DNA from: Bacteroidota bacterium
Lineage (GTDB): Bacteria; Bacteroidota; Bacteroidia; Bacteroidales; 4484-276
DNA: 5,844 nt
Reading direction: 5' to 3'
NCBI GenBank assembly: GCA_013203545.1
Contig: JABMQA010000502.1
Coordinates: forward strand, 1 to 5,844
Notes under the pieces: model-generated
What the model was told of the DNA's origin: nothing
What the model saw: the letters and a program-made list of their open reading frames with translations, nothing else
Databases searched by the model: none
Made by a program: the position numbers and the translations under genes
Shown: positions 5,770-5,844 of the stretch, in pieces
How the letters are laid out: each line of letters opens with the position of its first letter
Numbering within the stretch: the first letter of the stretch is position 1

Positions 5770-5844
5770 ATGCTCCTTCTATTTGGATCCGGCCTTAATG
5801 CACAAAACGTATCCATTACCAGCGACAACAGTCCACCCGATCCC
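5770..5844 (+). CDS. 5' end of an exported protein, disturbed start, runs off the window
   Basis: The plus frame reads LLPCALLACMLLLFGSGLNA, then QNVSITSDNSPPDP at the window edge. The hydrophobic core followed by AQ resembles a type I signal peptide, and the NVSITSD...PPDP start of the mature part is of a kind seen in Bacteroidota surface and secreted proteins. The natural start would be the ATG at 5731, preceded by an A-rich tract, but its second codon is TAA (5734-5736). A single-base change to AAA would restore a leader beginning MKIKLLP. The next in-frame ATG, used here (5770), leaves a signal peptide with no charged n-region. Either the gene is inactivated, or it is made from 5770 or from a rare start, or there is a base error. 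The product's function cannot be told from 25 residues. Confidence 0.5.
   Translation, partial: MLLLFGSGLNAQNVSITSDNSPPDP

Overview
The window reads as a chromosomal segment from a member of the Bacteroidota. The grounds are the promoters (TAnnTTTG -7 boxes at 409-416, 564-571 and 5547-5554), genes without clear Shine-Dalgarno sequences, a TPR sensor kinase of LytS type paired with a LytTR regulator, and an incomplete gene at the right edge with a typical Bacteroidota export signal. I cannot name the genus from sequence alone.

Layout from left to right. Positions 1-217 hold a non-coding tandem repeat of about 95 bp rich in ACATAGG-type hairpins. Positions 218-591 are a gene-free leader with two candidate promoters and a perfect 14-bp inverted repeat (378-391 / 425-438) that brackets the upstream -7 box. 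Positions 592-3281 are a two-gene operon: an exported and membrane-anchored TPR histidine kinase, and its LytTR response regulator, overlapping by 4 bp (ATGA). Directly after its stop lie two copies of a 138-bp direct repeat (3285-3560), each with two short GGGATG/CATCCC palindromes, resembling a REP/BIME element. Positions 3561-3906 hold no credible gene but contain several dyad symmetries.

A complete IS1380-type insertion sequence occupies 3911-5618. It has imperfect 20-bp terminal inverted repeats, a 4-bp CTAA target duplication and one intact DDE transposase on the minus strand. The transposase most likely starts at the ATG at 5517, because a good promoter lies just upstream of that codon. 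The IS entered the centre of an AT-rich palindrome. To its right are an intrinsic-terminator-like hairpin (5662-5696) and the 5' end of an exported protein whose second codon appears to be a stop (ATG TAA at 5731-5736).

Functionally, the kinase-regulator pair is a self-contained signalling module: a probable periplasmic TPR sensor, a transmembrane helix, a cytoplasmic His447 kinase, Asp57 of the receiver, and LytTR DNA binding. The rest is mobile or repetitive DNA. I see no evidence of a large undescribed system. The less ordinary points are the dyad around the lytSR-type promoter, the REP-like array at the operon's end, the palindromic IS target, and the codon-2 stop in the exported protein gene.
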